Notes: generated by a model not told the origin, from the letters alone. 64,000 nt of DNA from Ariolimax columbianus (GCA_036924085.1 JAVGWX010000018.1:19585464-19649463), one strand, 5' to 3'; shown: positions 21,601-32,440, numbered from the stretch's first letter. Translations and numbers: made by a program.

Positions 21601-22309
21601 GCAAATTATGCCTCTTCTCGACTTCCAAGTAGTCTTTTCTGGAAACCTACTATTTTTCTTGGCAGTCTGGCTAACGAGGTGAGGAAATCGACGCGACCCC
21701 CGTAGTAGTGAGCGACACGCAGATGAGGCCACACAGATGAAGCCAGACATAGTACAACTGCCTAGAGGACTCTACCACCTCTATCAGCACGCTTTTGATG
21801 TGAGAAAAGCTACTGGAACCCGACAAAAAATTATTTTCATGGCGTGCAAACGAGTAAACATAGAAACTATGGGGATTAACAACAACAAAATAAGGTGCGT
21901 GGGGCGTGTTACTTTCCTTACTTCCTTTGAATTCTCTTAATAATAAAACAGGCAGTAGTTTAGATATGATTACACTGGAGTGTACTCATATCGGGGATGA
22001 AACACATTACCTTTGTGAGAAGCGATCGCTCTACAGCTCTCTTATTCGGTATCTCTACGGTGAGAACGAAATCCAATTGCAAATAAAACTCTGCGTGCAA
22101 AAATGCCGTTAGCTCTGTTGGAATGTCACCAGACTTTAATTATGTGTGAATGGTTGAACGCTTACTCAGTAGTACACAATGTATTGAGGACAATGTCAAG
22201 AATATAGTTTAGCAGAAGAATAAAACAGAACGAAAATCAACGACTAAATATAAAAATGCTGCTGCTGGTACGTTTTATGAGAGCATCACAGAGAACGATT
22301 GATGCTTTA
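21601..22309. other. unassigned stretch
   Basis: No recognised element or gene. Confidence 0.4.
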
Positions 22310-22570
22310 AAAAAAAACTTTAAGCGAGGGCCCTACTTCATCGAACCCGTTTTTCCCCATTTTAGCTCGGTCTCTCTCGGCAGATGGGTACCCCATCTGT
22401 CGAGAGCATCGCACAAAGCACGAACCCCATGGCTCCAGCGATGAACCCAGGGATCTCCGGAAAAAAATTAACATCATGGACCGACCGTCGCAGCTCGAAT
22501 TCGAACCCTGACCGTCTGAAGAATGAAAACATGTCTTTACTGATGCGCCCGCTTTTAAATCCGCCATCAA
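22310..22570 (-). mobile_element. possible tRNA-derived SINE
   Basis: On the minus strand a tRNA-like head has a B box-like GGTTCGAATTC (near 22494-22504) about 45 bases after a weak A box-like GGGCGCATCAGTAAAG, followed by ~200 bp and an A-rich end (22310-22318 T-rich on the minus strand complement). Only one copy is seen, so this is tentative. Confidence 0.35.
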
Positions 22571-22738
22571 AGCGAGATATGACGTCTATATAGAGTATTC
22601 AGACAAAACAGATGTTTGATGTCTGTGGGGAGATATTTTCAAACTGTGAGGAAGAAATAACAGCGCTAGAAGAAGCTATGATCCACTGACAACGGAATGT
22701 GATGCTTTCTCATAAAAAACTTAAAGTATCGTAACATT

Positions 22739-23130
22739 TACAGACGCATTAGATGCCCTTAAAGCTTTGTAAGATGGTGGTCATTGTAAGCCTGAACTTA
22801 TCCAAATATCCATACATGTCAATCTACTTATCCCATCTCAGGAAGTCAGAATAGTTAATCAAGGGATCCTTGGTCACTCAAATGCACCTGGCAATGACAA
22901 GGCGGACACACTGGCAAGGGATCAAGTCAAGAACAACAATGCACGCCAACAACTCTACAGACAGTCAAACAACTACGGAAGACTGAGAACAAATCAGCTT
23001 GGCTGAATAGATGGGCAATGGGAAAGAAACATCAACAAACATATGGCCATCCTAAATCCCTATAAAATCATCAACCTCCTGAAAAGTAGAGACCAAAACA
23101 CCATTTTCCAATTTCACACCAAACACATAC
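22739..23130 (+). mobile_element. LINE E fragment (RNase H end)
   Basis: Reads TFTDALDALKAL (RNase H Asp motif), GHCKPELIQ, ILGHSNAPGNDKADTLARDQ (RNase H His region), then NKHMAILNPYKIINLLKSRD. Degenerate with stops. It is the collinear reference for the inverted copy at 9210-9775. It ends where the 17-bp array starts. Confidence 0.75.
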
Positions 23131-23134
23131 AACT

Positions 23135-23462
23135 GTGTGTAGCTTGTGAGAAAATGTGCCTTATATTAAAGTGTGCCTTACATTAAAGTGTACCTTATAT
23201 ACAAATGTGTCTTACATTAACACGTGCCTTATATTAAAATATGCCTTATATTAATATGTGCCTTACATTAAAGTGTGCCTTATATAAAAATGTGCCTTAC
23301 ATTAAAATGTGCCTTACATTAAAATGTGCCTTACATTAACACGTGCCTTACATTAACACGTGCCTTACATTAAAATGTGCCTAACATTAAAATGTGCCAT
23401 ACATTAACACGTGCCTTACATTAAAATGTGCCTTACATTAAAATGTGCCTTATATTAAACTG
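23135..23462. repeat. 17-bp minisatellite, about 19 copies
   Basis: Unit GTGCCTTACATTAAAAT with variants (ACACGTGCC, TATATTAAA). Some units are shifted by one or two bases. Confidence 0.94.
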
Positions 23463-23618
23463 CGAGTTCTGGCCGACGACGCAGCAGAGAATGAGCTGAC
23501 AGCAGCCCAAGACTCGCAAATTGGCTGTTTACATCAGGGTCGGTGATCCATAACGGACGAATTACGCCTCCAAGGAGCGGCCCTGGAGACAGACTGCAAC
23601 CATAAGATAGTCTCACCG
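23463..23618 (+). mobile_element. family D2 element, left half (split)
   Basis: Matches the 5' half of D2 copies (GAATGAGCTGACAGC, CGCCTCCAAG..GCGGCCCTGGA). It stops at about 23618 where LINE B begins and resumes at 24165. Confidence 0.7.
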
Positions 23619-24160
23619 TGATAGTGAAACTGTATAAAGTATTAGTTATACCTAGATCGAAGTACTGTGTTCATGTGTGGAGTACGTATCGTAGAGGGGA
23701 TATAAAAATGCAAGAAAGGATGGAAAGAAAAACGTCAAAACTGATAGAGGAATTCTGGAATATAGTTACGAGGAAAGGCTCGGAATAACCGGCCTACACT
23801 GTTTAGAAAAGAGAAGATTTAAGGGTGATTTAATACAGGTTTAAAAGATAATCAAGATAGAAGATAAATAAGATTATAACAAGTTTTTTTTCAAAGTACA
23901 TCTGGTCGCAAGAAAAGAGGGCGCAACTATAAATTAATTAAAGAAAAGTCCAGAATAGATTTGCAGGCATTTTTGTTTAGTCACAGAATGGTGAATACAT
24001 TGAATGCTTTGACATAGAAAATAGTGGGGGCAGGGCCAGTTAATGCATTCAAGAAAAGAATGCATTCACATGGTTATTTTTAGACCATGGGGAGTAGAAG
24101 AAACTGGTTCTATACAGACTCTGCTAAGTCTTCTAAACCAGTATAAAGAAGTTAACTTAT
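23619..24160 (+). mobile_element. LINE B (CR1/L2-like) 3' end nested in D2
   Basis: Degenerate LINE B C-terminus (YSYEERLGITGLHCLEKRRF region near 23760-23820, KNVNAF-type block near 24040) with 3' UTR signature CTAAACCAGTATAAAGAAG near 24133. It has stops and frameshifts. D2 sequence lies on both sides. Confidence 0.8.
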
Positions 24161-24164
24161 ATGG

Positions 24165-24345
24165 CCTGGCTAAGGGATTCGAGATTGAATAGAGAAGGCG
24201 AACCCGATTCCACAAATGCCGTCCTGAAATTGGATGTGTCGGGCCGAAAGGCGCGGATATCGCAGCCTAACCGTAAACTTCAACAAAACGTTACAGATGT
24301 CTTTTTCAGGAAGAAGAATCAGAAGATCACAGTTGGAATTGGCAA
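24165..24345 (+). mobile_element. family D2 element, right half (split)
   Basis: GCTAAGGGATTCGAG to GATGTGTCGGGCCGAAAGGC and a GAAGAAGAATCAGAAG tail, the 3' half of a D2 element interrupted by LINE B. Confidence 0.7.
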
Positions 24346-24362
24346 AACTGCACGCACTAAAT

Positions 24363-24747
24363 CGAACTAACTGGGGATCAAGATACTGAGCAGCGCATGA
24401 GCTACAGTGGTCAGCGACCCATAGCTGACTGCTAGCATCAGGGCCAGCGAACCAAAGCTGCCAAGACCCTTATACACCTCCACGCGGTGATCCTGAGTAA
24501 CAGGCTGCAGCAGAGCAAACTGCCTAAGAAGAAGGGATCGAAGAGGGAATGCTAACTCGGTACTCAAAAAATGCTTGCTGAAGTCGGATGTGTTGGACCG
24601 AAAGGTGCAGATATCGCAGTCAAGCAGTAAACTACAACACAAAGCATTCCGTTCTCTGGACTACATTCTGCTACTTAAGCCCTTTCAGGGTTTGGTAGAG
24701 GGAGATTGAGAACGAACGAAGCCAAGCCAAGCCAAGCCGAACTGACT
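24363..24747 (+). mobile_element. family D SINE-like element with imperfect 10-bp TSD
   Basis: Single-unit D copy starting GGGGATCAAGATACTGAGC. Flanks CGAACTAACT (24363-24372) and CGAACTGACT (24738-24747). The 3' hairpin is intact: CGTTCTC 24650-24656 with GAGAACG 24708-24714, and AAGCCCT 24677-24683 with AGGGTTT 24687-24693. The tail is (AAGCC)n rather than GAA. Confidence 0.88.
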
Positions 24748-25424
24748 GATCGTTGTGAAATTGACAATGCGGTCATGATTGGTGCGCAAGGAAAGTCGTA
24801 GTGCTAGTCACTCCAATATTAACCGAAAATACACACGACGACAACAGAAAAACACACCAGAATTATAATCTTGAACACAAAAATACATGCTCTCCTTCCT
24901 GTCTAATTATTCATTTGTTGTCGTTGTGAAATGAATGTCCACATTTCTTGCTTTGTGTACGTTATGCATTGTACAGGTTCTACTGCCTGTCAATACGTGG
25001 AATGATAAAAATGCTATACGTTGGTAGGAAACTAGCCAAAGAATTTTAAATTTATAAGCAGATCGCATACTTATTCAGTTGGGCGCCCACTAATTTAAAG
25101 AAAGTAATCTAATATACGAATTAAACCGTAAGCAGATAAACGACAACGGGAAAGACCAGTGATCAGTGTTACTTGAGGTATTCAAACATTCGAATGGGGG
25201 CAGAAGGACAATGATTCAACAATAACATCTGAAGTGGTACCAGGGTGGGACAGAATCAGCTCACTGCAACTTCACAAGAATGTCGTAAAAGGAGACTAAA
25301 GAGGGATGTGCATGGGATTAACAGCTTGATCATGTAAGGGGATTGCTAGTCAAGTCGGCACTGCAAATGCTCGGACAAACGCTTCATGTAACTGTAGTTA
25401 TTACTCTATGCATCATAATTTATT
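24748..25424. other. unassigned stretch
   Basis: Holds a TGTCGTAAAAGGAGACTAAA..TGTGCATGGGATTA motif at 25281-25330 that recurs near three SINE1 copies. Otherwise nothing recognised. Confidence 0.45.
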
Positions 25425-25677
25425 TCTCTTCTGCTTCTACTTCTTCTTCTTCTTGTTCTAATTCTTCTTCTTCTTTTACTTTTTCTTCTTTTACTTCTTC
25501 TTCTTCTTCTTCTTTTACTTCTTCTTCTTCTTTTACTTCTTCTTCTTCTTTTACTTCTTCTTCTTCTTTTACTTCTTCTTCTTCTTTTACTTCTTCTTCT
25601 TCTTCTTCTTCTTCTAATTCTTCTTCTTCTTCTTCTACTTCTTCTTCTTCTACTACTTCTTCTACTACTTCTTCTAC

Positions 25678-25709
<32 letters not shown>

Positions 25710-25740
25710 CTTCTTCATCATCTTCTTCCTCTTCTTCCTC
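25425..25740. repeat. long TTC-rich tract, tail of LINE F
   Basis: About 315 bp of imperfect (TTC)n with TTTTAC and TAC interruptions. On the minus strand it is a (GAA)n-type 3' tail directly joined to LINE F. The Ser-rich (plus) and Glu-rich (minus) ORFs are by-products. Confidence 0.93.
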
Positions 25741-26112
25741 CACGTTCAGGCACAAGTTTACAGCCCTCTCCAGGCCCGAGTGGCAACTCCTCAGCTTATG
25801 TGTCCCCTTGGTTCCCTCTGGTCAGGTCTAGCATCTTGTGTCTCTGTATGCAGGGCAGTCCTGCGGGATGTCTTCGGGGGTCGGGTCCTCTGTTCCACAT
25901 CAGCACTCACTTGTATGTGATGTCTTGAGCCGGTGTAGGTGGCCCAAAAGTCTGCAGTGACCTGTTCTCATGCGAAAGATGGTGGTTTGTTGGTGTCTGT
26001 GGAGCTGGTAGGCTAGGCCAGGTCTACTAATCACGTCCGTGTCTTGTCTTCCTTTTTGAGTTGTACTGATTAGGGATGATAGTTTTCCCTCTCGGTAAGA
26101 CACTGTGTGTAA
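25741..26112 (-). mobile_element. LINE F C-terminal end
   Basis: Minus strand reads TTIFRMRTGHCRLLGHLHRL, TSEC-stop, then GTEDPTPEDIPQDCPAYRDT, the RLRTGH..HLHR and HxxxxCP blocks found at the C-terminus of RNase H-bearing LINEs. Related to LINE A and C but distinct. Confidence 0.72.
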
Positions 26113-26117
26113 GACAC

Positions 26118-26372
26118 TGGGGATTCCGTGGCGAAGTAGTTAAGCCGTCGGCCTCGTGATCAGGTAGTGTGGGTTCGACTCCGAACTCCGCCGTCTTTTT
26201 CACGGGTGCTTGATGCATCTCGTAGTCGCCCCCTAGTCGTCTTGTCCTTGACTTGCCACTGAGGTCGGGTGGCTCGAGACGAGAGAGTGAGGATAAAAAG
26301 TAGAGCAGTTAATCATTACTAAAAATATCGCTAGCAAAATAAATTATGCCATCATCGTCTCCGATACCAATC
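26118..26372 (+). mobile_element. SINE2, tRNA-derived
   Basis: tRNA-like head with A box TGGCGAAGTAGTTAAG at 26129-26144 and B box GGTTCGACTCC at 26172-26182, a ~180-bp body and a 3' end AAATTATGCCATCATCGTCT. A second copy in opposite orientation lies at 50930-51215. The head looks like a whole tRNA gene, but the shared body marks it as a SINE. Confidence 0.85.
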
Positions 26373-26384
26373 ACATTCAGTCTA

Positions 26385-26698
26385 AGTTCTGGACTTAGTC
26401 TTGGCTCAGGACGTCTCGAGACTTAGTCTTGGCTCAGGACGTCTCGAGACTTAGTCTTGGCTCAGGACGTCTCGAGACTTAGTCTTGGCTCAGGACGTCT
26501 CGAGACTTAGTCTTGGCTCAGGACGTCTCGAGACTTAGTCTTGGCTCAGGATGTCTCGAGACTTAGTCTTGGCTCAGGATGTCTCGAGACTTAGTCTTGG
26601 CTCAGGATGTCTCGAGACTTAGTCTTGGCTCAGGATGTCTCGAGACTTAGTCTTGGCTCAGGATGTCTCGAGACTTAGTCTTGGCTCAGGATGCCTCG
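26385..26698. repeat. 28-bp minisatellite, 11 copies
   Basis: Unit CTTGGCTCAGGACGTCTCGA GACTTAGT, 28 bp. It contains the perfect palindrome GTCTCGAGAC. The first five units have ACGTCTCG, the next five ATGTCTCG, the last ATGCCTCG. Confidence 0.97.
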
Positions 26699-27389
26699 AA
26701 ATGCAATGGCACGCCTTGTTCGCAATGTTGAGGTCGTCGCTCAGACAAATCTGATCCTCATCTGGTCAGATGTCGCCTTTCCATCCTCAGCCGTGTTGTC
26801 CGGGAGGATTTTGACGTCCAAGCTGTCCAGCTGCTTTTCAAATCATTCTTCTGTACGCAGGACCAACCACCAGCTGGCTGAAGATGCAGGAGGGGTCGCC
26901 TCTGCACCTCATGGTTCTGACAGCTAGCAGACTCTTCGTCAGCTCAAGATTATTATTATTATTATGTATAATTGATCCAATCTGGAATTGAACATGCCGC
27001 GTTCAAATAAGAGAACCTGACACGATCACCAAAACTGCCATGCTGTTTACATCAGAGGGAACGTCAAGGATAAGTAGACATAAGACGATGTATAATTCGA
27101 AAGGAAACTCATTAACCAGAGGTGGGTCGTCGCACGAATGAAGGCTCCAGACCAGGTGAAGTGGAGGCAATTTGTTGCTGCCCAAACTTACTTTATAAGG
27201 GGCAAACTGAAGTGGTAGCCACTGGCTTATTACTTTCATTTCGTCTTCTGTGGTAATTTTATCATTATTTTAGAACGTCCTCTTTTTCGGCTTCGTTACG
27301 GGGTCCGCAGCACGTGCAGTCTGATTATATTGAGCGCTATGTTCTCAGGACAAGGTACATACGTTTGGTCATTTTGGACCAGTGGCTAG

Positions 27390-27399
<10 letters not shown>
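26699..27399. other. unassigned stretch
   Basis: Short ATT run at 26949-26963. No gene or element recognised. Confidence 0.4.

Positions 27400-27457
<58 letters not shown>
27400..27457. repeat. (AT)n microsatellite
   Basis: Pure AT dinucleotide repeat of about 29 units. Confidence 0.97.
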
Positions 27458-27458
<1 letters not shown>

Positions 27459-27514
27459 TATCCATTAATATTCACTGAATGAACTAATAAATCACAGCCA
27501 GTAGTGCCTCTCGG

Positions 27515-27990
27515 TGACTAGACCATTGACAACATCCCCCCAGCATACACGTTATTGGGCTGTTATTTCTGCCTCTCTCCGGCTGTAGTAATTTAATGTT
27601 AGTTTTTTCTCATATTCTCTCTCTTTCTATATCTTCTCTCTATCTCTCTCTTCCCTTGAGGATTCTGTGTAAGAGCCTGTCTGACTATATTGGAATGTCC
27701 GTTTCGTAGCGTGTGTCTTATCCACCCCCCATTTCCTTCACTTAATTTATTGTACCAGTAGATGTTGTTGTCTCCTTTTGAATATGTCTTCATTCCTCAC
27801 CATGTCCTGTCACTTCATACCTATTATCTTTCGTAGGCATCTGATAAAAGAAAGGACAGGAGTCTCTGTTGAATGACGTTGGTTGTTCTCAATGTCTCCG
27901 CTCCATGAATCAGTGCCGTCTCGACACTGGAGTTGAATATTCTAACTTGAGTGTGCATCTTGATTTTACTGAATCTCAATATGTTATTTA
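27515..27990 (-). mobile_element. RTE-like LINE C-terminal end
   Basis: Minus strand reads RIFNSSVETALIHGAETLRT, then WIRHTLRNGHSNIVRQALTQ and NPQGKREIERRYRKRENM, the hallmark C-terminus of RTE-type LINEs (GAETWRTT.., WIGHTLRK..ITRQALxWNPQGKRKRGRP). One or two frameshifts. A CT-rich stretch at 27606-27655 corresponds to the Arg/Lys-rich end. Confidence 0.85.
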
Positions 27991-28149
27991 GTATAAAGAA
28001 TGCCGCTCTTTACTTTCAAATTCTGATCCTTACATTTGCATCTGTGCGTCCTGATGCTCTACTGACATTAACGTCCTGAAATCGACGACTTTCATTGAAG
28101 CAAGGTTAAGTGATGAAATCGGTTTTGCTATAGATACCATTATGTAAAT

Positions 28150-28680
28150 ATGGGTTATGTGCCTTCGAACATAAACAACTTGCGTTACGCTGATGACGGA
28201 GTCTTGACAGCGCATAATGAGTAAGGCTTACAAGAAATGGTAAAAATGGTAGTTATTCAAAATAAAAATTAAAGCCTCAGTTTTAATACAAAGAAGTCAA
28301 CTGTAATCATGGCATCTATGAAACATAAATCTCCAAAACGGTGAATAACGATGAATAAAGGTGAACGAAACGGAACTAACACGTGTTCACTAATTTGAAT
28401 ACTTCGGAACCCACAACAGTTCTGATTGAAGATGCACTTATGAAATAAAGAATAGAATAAACCAGATAAAATCAGTCTACAAGAATATGAGATAATCTAG
28501 TGCTGCAAAACCATGGGATATGAATTAAGAATGAGAGTTATTGGATGCTCCGTAGAACCAATACTGACGTGCGGCAGAGAGTCGTGAGCAATCAGATGTT
28601 AAGTAAGTCGTGCCACTGGTCCAAGCTAGCTCAATACCAGAGAGTGATGTTGAGGACCAAAGCAGCGTCTTTCTCACTTT
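28150..28680 (+). mobile_element. RTE-like LINE reverse transcriptase fragment
   Basis: Plus strand reads NNLRYADDGVLTAHNE (RT motif C YADD) at about 28167-28215, then SFNTKKSTVIMASMKHKSPK, the usual KKTxVM sequence after motif C. Downstream the frame breaks, but NQIKSVYKNMR-like and thumb-like pieces follow. Inactive. Confidence 0.72.
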
Positions 28681-28739
28681 AATCAGCGCAAGTTACACCA
28701 TAAAATCGCTCCATCGCCTTTCCCAAAGCATAATTCTTC

Positions 28740-29190
28740 ATTAAAGAGGGATTCACATCAATTCCCGTAACCTTATCTATTCTATCATCTGCCGCCAGTG
28801 TGGTATGCCATACATTGGGAAAACTGGTATGGAACTGCGTGAGCGTTTCCTCCAACACCTCAATGATATCCATAACCGCACGGATTCCCTTATTGCCAGC
28901 CACGTCAATGGTCCTGAGCACCGGGGTAAGGCTGACGTTAGTGTCACTGGTCTAGTTTCTTGCTTTTCTGACACCGGGGTAAGGCTGACGCTAGTGCCAC
29001 TGGTCTAGTTTCTTGCTTCTCTGACACCGGGGTAAGGCTGACGTTAGTGTCACTGGTCTAGTTTCTTGCTTCTCTGACACCGGGGTAAGGCTGGCGTTAG
29101 TGTCACTGGTCTAGTTTCTTGCTTCTCTGACGATCGTCATCGATTAGTTCAGTTCATCCCGTAACCCATCAGGTCGTTGTGGCACACATG
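28740..29190 (+). mobile_element. Penelope-like element, GIY-YIG endonuclease C-terminus
   Basis: Open frame reads NLIYSIICRQCGMPYIGKTG, GMELRERFLQHLNDIHN and SLIASHVNGPEH. The YIGKTG and RERFxxHLxDI blocks are those of the GIY-YIG endonuclease fused to the reverse transcriptase in Penelope-like retroelements (known family). The frame is then interrupted by a 53-bp tandem expansion. After the last unit it resumes as SCFSDDRHRLVQ, the normal continuation, and stops at about 29163. RT domain not seen. Confidence 0.8.
28919..29132 (+). repeat. 53-bp tandem expansion inside the Penelope-like ORF
   Basis: Units start CCGGGGTAAGGCTGACG at 28921, 28974, 29027 and 29080. Because 53 is not a multiple of three, the expansion destroys the endonuclease reading frame. 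Confidence 0.94.
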
Positions 29191-30194
29191 AAGACATGAA
29201 AATCCCACGACAACCCTCTCAGACCTGGGCCGCGACCGATCCGGTATAATAGATTTCGATTTTGTCCTCATGTGTGATTCTTGGGCTTGAAATCACCTGG
29301 CGGCGCCCATCTCCTCTCCAAGCTGCTGTGGGCCAACATCTGCAAGTAACCTGAAGGAGCCCGTCCCCCCAGGCGAGCCATTGCCTCGTTAGCCTAAAGC
29401 CTCACGGTTCTAGCTGCCCAGTGTGTACCCCGAGGAGGTGAGGTTGGCTTGTGAGCTCACTTTAATCGGCAGGCTACTAATTTCACTTTTCACTCTTCCA
29501 GGGAAGAGCTAGCGACCTCAGGTCCACTGGAATGCGGCGCCAAGCATGAGCACATCTTACACCTTCCGGTCATGGCACGCAGTATCCAAGCAGGTCGTGC
29601 ACACCAACCAAGGACGGTGCGCAATCCGTAGTGACGTCCTATCCAACAACGCGTATTCTATTACACATGAAGAACAGATCTTGTATCTCCGAATTTCGAT
29701 GAAATTTACACACATAGGCTTCCTGTGAATAGCGTAGGACGTGCTAGAAAATGATCGTCACACAATACCGCGCCCCACACATGAAGGGGAACGAACAAAC
29801 CACATGAATATCGCAGACCATGAGAGCAGCTGTTGCTTGGTCGCCATCTTACCGGAAGATTAGCCCTTGAGAAAATACGTATCTCCAGCATAGGTTGCCT
29901 CCAACCTAATGGCATTAATATTGTCCATACGTTTTCTTAAAATCGCATACTGGCCCCCATCTATTTGTTATCCTTTGCCCTCCCCCCTTTTCTTTTATCA
30001 GTCCCCTCTCCCCCCCCCCCCCTTATATCACCTTCTTTTTGTTCTCCCACTTGGATCACTATTTGGCCTTTTCCTTATTTGGCTACCACTGGCTTATCCG
30101 GCCCATTCCCCCTCACTTCTTACGTTCTCCTGGCCACCTTATTTGACCGCTCTCCTTCATTTTCAGTCGAGCTTCCGACCCAACTAGTCGCTTA
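29191..30194. other. unassigned, possibly Penelope-like 3' region
   Basis: No clear domain. 29965-30195 carries a Pro/Leu-rich open frame and a poly-C run (30011-30022), and lies between the Penelope endonuclease and a Penelope-like 3' end, so it may be the non-conserved 3' part of the same element. Confidence 0.35.
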
Positions 30195-30366
30195 GACAGA
30201 CTGGGTCTACCATCAGATAAGTAGACCATTTTTTCCTTATATGTTGATTTGCTAGTTCAGTATTGTTGTTATTTGTTGTCCCTGATGAAGGCATATTGAT
30301 CGTAACGTAGGTTTTGTTTGTGTTCTCGTCTCGGTGATGTATCTGACCATACCCATTTTTAAAGTT
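30195..30366 (+). mobile_element. Penelope-like 3' end with hammerhead-like motif
   Basis: Contains CCCTGATGAAGGC (30280-30292) followed by GTAACG (30302-30307) and CCATACCCATTTTTAAAG. The ~85-bp core aligns with 1831-1915. Located on the same strand 1.1 kb after the GIY-YIG fragment, consistent with one decayed element. Confidence 0.45.
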
Positions 30367-31089
30367 TTATTAAATTTAACTTTAATCAACTTTACAATTT
30401 TGTTTCATTTATTTTTTCCCATCATCAAATCAAAAACCGGCTGATGATGTCACCATTATTGCTTGCGATGGGCAACTAACTATAGAACACGTTGGAAGAA
30501 GCTGTACAGCTTCCAGTTGGACTAGACATAAGGAGAAGGCGCTGATGATGGATAGTGTACACATTACGGAAAAAAAGCTGATAGTAGTACAAGCTAGGCA
30601 CTGTTCGGCAATTGTCATGGCCAAAGAAGTAGGGGACAGACATAAACTTACGGAGAAGTAAAGTCGAGGCCAACTGAAAAATGGCAGGAAATACGTGGAA
30701 AGATATGCAATTGATGTCCTAGGACAGGATGACTTGGTGAGTATTTATTGAGTTCCAATGCTCCACAGGGAGCTGATATAAGTGAAAACCTTAAAAGTAG
30801 GTTAGTAATTAGGAAAAAGAAAATATGCCTTTATATTGTAACTTGTTAATATGGTTGCTAAGGATGTCAAGAGTGTTTAACAAAATTACTTCATAATTTG
30901 CAGTAAAAGATAGTCGCACCACTATTGACATGGTTGAAAGGGATGTAGCGTTCTGCTCTCTGGTTTGTTTTTATTTTAGCAGCGAAGGGTTTAACTTATA
31001 GAAAGTCATGGCCAAGTGAAGGTCCGTTACGGTGACGCATGCCTTTCACTCACAGTCAATTGGTGATTGTATTCTTTTACGGGGAGTTT
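30367..31089. other. unassigned stretch
   Basis: AT-rich, no recognised element or gene. Confidence 0.4.
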
Positions 31090-31456
31090 GGCTTGACTTG
31101 GATTGGCTTCGTTCGTTCTCAATCTCCCGCTACCAAACCCTGAAAGGGCTTAAGTAGCAGAATGTAGTCCAGAGAACGTAATGCGTTGTGTTGTAGTTTA
31201 GAGCTTGACTGTGATATTTGCAGCTTTCGGTCCAACACATCCGACTTCAGCAAGCAATTTTTTAGTACCGGGTTAGCATTCCCTCTTCGATCCCTTCTTC
31301 TTAGCCAGTCTGCCCTGCTGCAGCCTGTTATCCAGGATTACCGCATGGAGGTGTAGAAGGGTTTTGACAGCTCTGGTTCGCTGACCCTGACGCTAGCAGT
31401 CAGCTATGGGTCACTGACCACTGCATCTTATGAGCTGATCAGCATCTTGATTACTC
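31090..31456 (-). mobile_element. family D SINE-like element
   Basis: Minus-strand D copy. Begins (3' end of element) with a GGCTT-rich tail and CGTTCGTTCTCAATCTCCCG, then CTACCAAACCCTGAAAGGGC (hairpin arms), and ends near AGCATCTTGAT. 5' half single-unit. Confidence 0.85.
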
Positions 31457-31643
31457 GTTGTGGTCTGACCCGATCGTGAACAGTCTGTTACAGAACTAAC
31501 GTCGGTTTGGAACTTCCTACTCCCCTCATACACTCGATGGAGTGGAAGGCATCCCCATACTGGGCCTTCATTCGATAACAAATTTATATATATATTTATA
31601 GTCACGAGGTAAAATCATACGTAAGCATACATTCATATGTATA
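31457..31643. other. unassigned stretch
   Basis: Short AT-rich spacer without recognised features. Confidence 0.4.
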
Positions 31644-31698
<55 letters not shown>

Positions 31699-31700
31699 CG
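31644..31700. repeat. (AT)n microsatellite
   Basis: AT dinucleotide repeat with one interruption near 31685. Confidence 0.95.
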
Positions 31701-32034
31701 TATGTTTTAGAATTATTTCCCAGTAAAGCCGTACTTGTTGTTTGTCCCACACCTGGAAGGAACGTTTTCTCACTCGTAATATAGCCCATCGAGGACTCAA
31801 GTATAGAATTGAATCAACGTTCGCTAGTTCCCTATGGCGTTTTCGCAATATCGTTTTGAATAGCTTTTCGTCGCACAAACAAAGCCGTAAACAGATGGTA
31901 TCGGGCTTTCCAATAGATCAAAGATTATTATCGCCCGTCAGTTTAGAAATGTATACACCACTTTCGAAAAAATAGAAATGAATATCAGAGCGGTTAGGAC
32001 AATTGCATGGCATGAATACAGAGTTTTCTCTTTC
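31701..32034. other. unassigned stretch
   Basis: A 77-aa ORF at 31742-31975 has no recognised domain. Confidence 0.4.
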
Positions 32035-32040
32035 TCCCTC

Positions 32041-32074
<34 letters not shown>

Positions 32075-32075
32075 G
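32035..32075. repeat. (CT)n microsatellite
   Basis: CT repeats with one GT interruption. Confidence 0.94.
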
Positions 32076-32084
32076 GTTATTTTT

Positions 32085-32440
32085 GACGAGACAGTTTTGT
32101 GTGGTGGTTATTTTTGATAGAACGTCTTTCTACTGGTTTAGAAGACCATATGGAGTCTGTATACAACCAGTTTCTTAGAGGGTGGTTTAATAGATGTGCG
32201 AAAGTACAAATAAGTCTGGGTAGATTTTTAGCTAGAAAAACGTTTGAAAAAACTCCACTGAGTTGGGACTGGGGACAGTTTTGCGTAGTGCTTATTTTTG
32301 AATGGGGTCAGTTTTGTGTGGTGGTTATTTTTGACTGGGAACAGTTTTGTGTGGTGGTTATTTTTTACTGGGAACAGTTTTGTGTGGTGGTTATTTTTTT
32401 ACTGGGAACAGTTTTATGTGGTGGTTATTATTTGACTAGT
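32085..32440. repeat. 33/34-bp minisatellite interrupted by LINE B 3' UTR piece
   Basis: Unit GGGAACAGTTTTGTGTGGTGGTTATTTTTGACT. One unit lies at 32090-32118, then 32119-32178 is a LINE B 3' UTR fragment (minus strand, CTACTGGTTTAGAAGACC and GTCTGTATACAACCAG), then four to five units at 32270-32440. Confidence 0.85.

Noticed and set aside
25343..25831. 162-aa poly-Ser ORF and 111-aa poly-Glu ORF
   Set aside because: Low-complexity TTC/GAA tract attached to LINE F; coding potential is compositional.
26121..26192. Stand-alone tRNA gene
   Set aside because: The tRNA-like segment is the head of SINE2: its ~180-bp body is shared with 50930-51215, where it is inserted with a TSD.
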